From contig CANSQW010000114.1 of the NCBI GenBank assembly GCA_947649215.1, positions 1 to 5,228 on the forward strand: a stretch of DNA of 5,228 bases, given 5' to 3'. Position numbers and translations under genes: made by a program. The notes beneath the pieces are model-generated. The model saw nothing but the letters and a program-made list of their open reading frames with translations, was not told where the DNA came from and made no database searches. This document shows positions 2,622 through 5,228 of the stretch, piece after piece. Positions within the stretch are counted from its first letter, which is position 1, and every line of letters starts with the position of its first letter. This DNA is from an uncultured bacterium (lineage in GTDB: Bacteria; Actinomycetota; Coriobacteriia; Coriobacteriales; Eggerthellaceae).

Positions 2622-5164
2622 TCGGATTCCAAGACCCCCGCCGGGGGCATATCCCGCAGAAGCTTTCTCAAGACCTCCGCAGCCGTGGCGGGTGCCGCCA
2701 CCGTGAGCGGGGGGGGGCGCTAACTGCCCTCGCCGCTGAGTCGGCGGGCGATGGCGCCGCTGAGCATGAGGTCATCACGGTCTGCGGCTGCAACTGCCAA
2801 GGCAACTGCTCGCTGATCACCACTGTGCGCGAGGGGCGCGTCGTGAACGTTCGCTCGAACGACGACATTCCCTATCCCGCCTACGAGCGCGTCTGCATGC
2901 GCGGCTTCTCCCATCCGCAGCGCCTATATGACTTCAGCCGCATCACGTACCCGATGAAGCGCAAGACGTGGACGATGGAGGAGCCGCACGTCGAGAACCG
3001 CGGCAGCGACGAGTGGGAGCGCATCAGCTGGGACGAGGCCGCCAAGCTGATCGCCGACACCATGAAGTACAACATGGAACACTACGGCGAGAAGTCGAAC
3101 TGCCTGCTCGCCTCGGCGGGCAACCCCTTCGCCGTGTTCGGCGGGTCGTCGGTGGGAACCTCGTTCGGCAGCCTGTTCGGCATGACCAAGTTCGACGTCT
3201 GCCTGGACTATGGCGATCTCCACGGCCTCGGCAACGTGACCGGCGCCGGCTGGGACTTCAACCAGCGCAACATGGCCGGCGACTACCGCTTCGCCAAGAC
3301 GCTGCTCATCTGGGATTCCAACCCGCCCAACTCGCAGCCGCACAGCTGGCACTTCTGCATCGAGGCGAAGGAGGCCGGCGCGAACCTCGTGGTCATCGAC
3401 CCCACCTACACCATCGCGGCCGCCCAGGCCACCAAGTGGGTGCCCATCAAGCCCGGTACCGACCCGGCGCTCGCCATGGCCATGGTCAACGTCATCTTGG
3501 AAGAGGGCTGGGTCGATGAGGACTTCCTCGTCAACAAGACCTGTGCCCCGCTGCTCGTGCGCGAGGACACCGGCCTGTTCCTCCGCAGCACCGACTTTGG
3601 CGAGGCGGGCCCCACGCAGCTCCCCGAGTATCCCTTCGGCGGCTCGCTCGTCCTGGCCGCGTCGAAGGCCGGCAAGGTTCCCACGGCTGAGGAAACCGCC
3701 ATCTACGTGGTGTGGGATGCCGATGCGAACGCGTCGGGCAGCCTGAACGACGTGGCGAACCCCGCTGTCGAGGGCAGCTTCGAGGTCAACGGCGTGAAGG
3801 TGACCACCGCCTACACGCTGCTCAAGGAGCACATGGCCCAGTACACGCCGGAGTGGGCCGAGAAGATGACCGAGGTGCCGGCTGACACCATCGTCGAGCT
3901 TGCGCGCATGTACGCGCAGGACACCCCGTCCACCATCTACGCGGGCTACCACCTCTACGACAACTGCGCCGAGCTGGGACACACGTGGGGCATCCTCGCG
4001 TCGCTCACGGGCAACATCGGCAAGCGCGGGGCGAGCGTGGGGCACCTGGGCAAGAACAAGCCCTACCTCAACCAGGCGGGCAACCTCTTCCCCGCCGGTT
4101 TCGCCAAGTACAGCGATGATGTGCCCTGGCTGATGGTCAAGGACATCCTCGAGACGGGGATGTACAAGGGCAAGGAGTTCCCCATCCGCCTGCTCTACAA
4201 CATCTGCGCCAACCCGGTGGGAAGCTACGGCAACCAGAAGTACATCATCGAGAAGATGCTGCCCAAGATCAACTGCATCGTCACCGCCGACATGGAGTTC
4301 TCCGACACGAGCGCCTACAGCGACTTCCTGCTCCCCGCGTGCCATTACTTCGAGACCGATTGGATCCAGGGCGCGTCTCACACCCCGTTCCTCTACATGG
4401 CGAACAAGGCCGTCGAGCCCATCGGCGAGGCGATGTCGGACCTCAACATCTTCCGCGCCATCGCCAAGGAGCTTGACGATCCTGCCGCCAACAAGTTCTA
4501 CGCCAAGAGCGACGAGGAGATGATGCGGGGCGTGGTGGACACCGCCGCTGCGGCTGCCATGGGAATCGACCTCGACACGCTGAAGGAGAAGGGCGTCCTC
4601 GCCGACAAGGACGAGAACTGGATCCACTGGGAGGAGCAGGTCTGGTCCACGCTCTCCGGCCGCCTCGAGTTCTACGTCGAGAACCCCGGCGCGCGCATCA
4701 ACATCGGCAAGCCCATCAACAAGGCCGATTACCGCCTGCCGGTCTACCGCAACCCCTCCGAGGCCTATGACGGGTCGGAGCAGCAGAAGAAGTACCCGCT
4801 CTACCACTACTGCGAGCGCACGCGCTGGCACCTCCACACGCAGTACAACCACGTCCCGTGGTTCCGCGAGCTCGATCCCGAGCCGTACCTGCGCATGCAT
4901 CCCGACGATGCGGCGGCCCGCGGCATCGTGGAAGGCGACTACGTGGAGGCGTACAACGACCGCGGGCACTGCGTCTGCAAGGTCAAGTTCGACAAGGGCG
5001 TGCGCCCGGGCATGGTCTCCTCGCCCAAGGGGTGGCCGCGCGAGTTCTACGTGGCGGGAAGCTACCAGGAGCTCACCAACGACTACGTCAACACGTTCCA
5101 TCAGAACACCTCGTTCGACGACACGCTCGTCGAGGTCCGCAAATACGAGGGAGAGGTGAAGTAA
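2619..5164 (+). CDS. Tat-exported molybdopterin oxidoreductase (DMSO reductase family), frameshifted at a G9 tract
   Basis: This is the catalytic subunit of a DmsA-like anaerobic reductase that binds molybdo-bis(pyranopterin guanine dinucleotide) and one [4Fe-4S] cluster. The ATG at 2619 follows AGGAGG (2609-2614) and gives a Tat signal, SRRSFLKTSAAVAGAATVS (12-30). A run of nine G at 2709-2717 then leads to TAA at 2721 after 34 residues. The rest of the enzyme lies one frame away, up to TAA at 5162-5164. With 7 G the product is 847 residues, with 10 G it is 848. Numbered on the 7-G form, C55, C59, C63 and C92 make the cluster motif C-x3-C-x3-C-x28-C. EWERISWDEAAKLIADTM starts at 131. YGDLH (197-201) occupies the Mo-ligand region, and a molydopterin dinucleotide-binding domain spans about 725-847. 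The substrate cannot be told. As written the gene is broken; phase variation, slippage or a homopolymer error would explain it. Confidence 0.9.
2709..2717 (+). repeat. G9 homopolymer tract in the Tat signal region
   Basis: Nine consecutive G separate the Tat signal frame from the enzyme frame. Lengths of 7 or 10 restore a single frame reading TVSGGALTALAAES or the same with an extra G. Length 9 stops at TAA (2721), and length 8 would stop at a TGA ten codons after S30. Such tracts are classic sites of slipped-strand mutation and polymerase slippage, and also of assembly errors. Confidence 0.9.
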
Positions 5165-5228
5165 ATGACCCACTACGGAATGGCGATCGACACCAAGAAG
5201 TGCGTCGGGTGCCACGTGTGCGCCATGG
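5165..5228 (+). CDS. DmsB-like 4Fe-4S ferredoxin electron-transfer subunit (3' partial)
   Basis: The ATG at 5165 follows the molybdoenzyme stop with no gap (TAAATG), and a GAGAGG element about 9 bases upstream within the preceding gene serves as the ribosome site. The 21 visible residues begin MTHYGMAIDTKKCVGCHVCAM. C-x2-C-x2-C is the start of the first [4Fe-4S] site of DmsB/NrfC-type subunits, which carry four clusters and are usually about 180-220 residues. It has no Tat signal of its own, which fits co-export with the catalytic subunit. Direct adjacency implies translational coupling. It would pass electrons to the molybdoenzyme from a membrane partner beyond the right edge. The family is clear from context, but most of the gene is missing. 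Confidence 0.88.
   Translation, partial: MTHYGMAIDTKKCVGCHVCAM

Noticed and set aside
2924..5215. Long open frame on the minus strand opposite the molybdoenzyme
   Set aside because: Its composition (V, L, R, H, G, A rich) is the usual shadow of GC-rich codons, it shows no domains, and the plus-strand enzyme is certain.

Overview
The window looks like chromosomal DNA from a GC-rich anaerobic actinobacterium, most likely an Eggerthellaceae-type member of the Coriobacteriia. That placement is an inference. It rests on GC-rich codons in the two long genes, a Tat-exported DMSO-reductase-family enzyme with its own ferredoxin-like subunit, and small accessory genes between the long ones. No species can be named from the sequence.

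Layout. (1) Bases 2-1165 hold the C-terminal half of the Tex RNA-binding protein gene, entering from the left edge. (2) Bases 1166-1880 hold an AT-richer accessory block: the C-terminal half of an Abi_2/AbiF-type HEPN protein that keeps an R-x4-H motif but lacks its usual N-terminal half. It is followed by a compact structured region with its own extended -10 promoter and a perfect terminator, which resembles an abiF-type non-coding RNA. (3) Bases about 2020-2370 appear to be an undescribed type I toxin-antitoxin-like unit. It has a 41-residue single-helix membrane peptide on the minus strand, a long leader that can fold to hide the Shine-Dalgarno site and start codons, and a convergent plus-strand RNA. 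That RNA has its own promoter, hairpins and terminator and overlaps the 3' end of the peptide gene. (4) Bases 2460-2618 are the control region of the next operon: a perfect palindrome on the -35 box, a promoter with a 17-base spacer, and a structured leader of about 110 bases. (5) Bases 2619-5164 encode a Tat-signal molybdopterin oxidoreductase, broken as written by a run of nine G in the signal-peptide region. (6) From 5165 to the right edge begins a DmsB-like iron-sulfur subunit, directly after the stop codon.

How the parts work together. The molybdoenzyme and iron-sulfur subunit should form an exported anaerobic respiratory reductase, with electrons passing from a membrane partner (not visible) through the ferredoxin subunit. 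The G9 tract would restore the full enzyme at 7 or 10 G and stop translation at 8 or 9, so this could be a phase-variable reductase, a slippage-dependent gene, or a homopolymer length error. The block between tex and the reductase carries two separate toxin/RNA-type modules, which suggests an accessory insertion site. The main candidates for something new are the G9 switch, the small membrane peptide with its antisense RNA and self-masking leader, and the truncated Abi gene that still has a neighbouring RNA.
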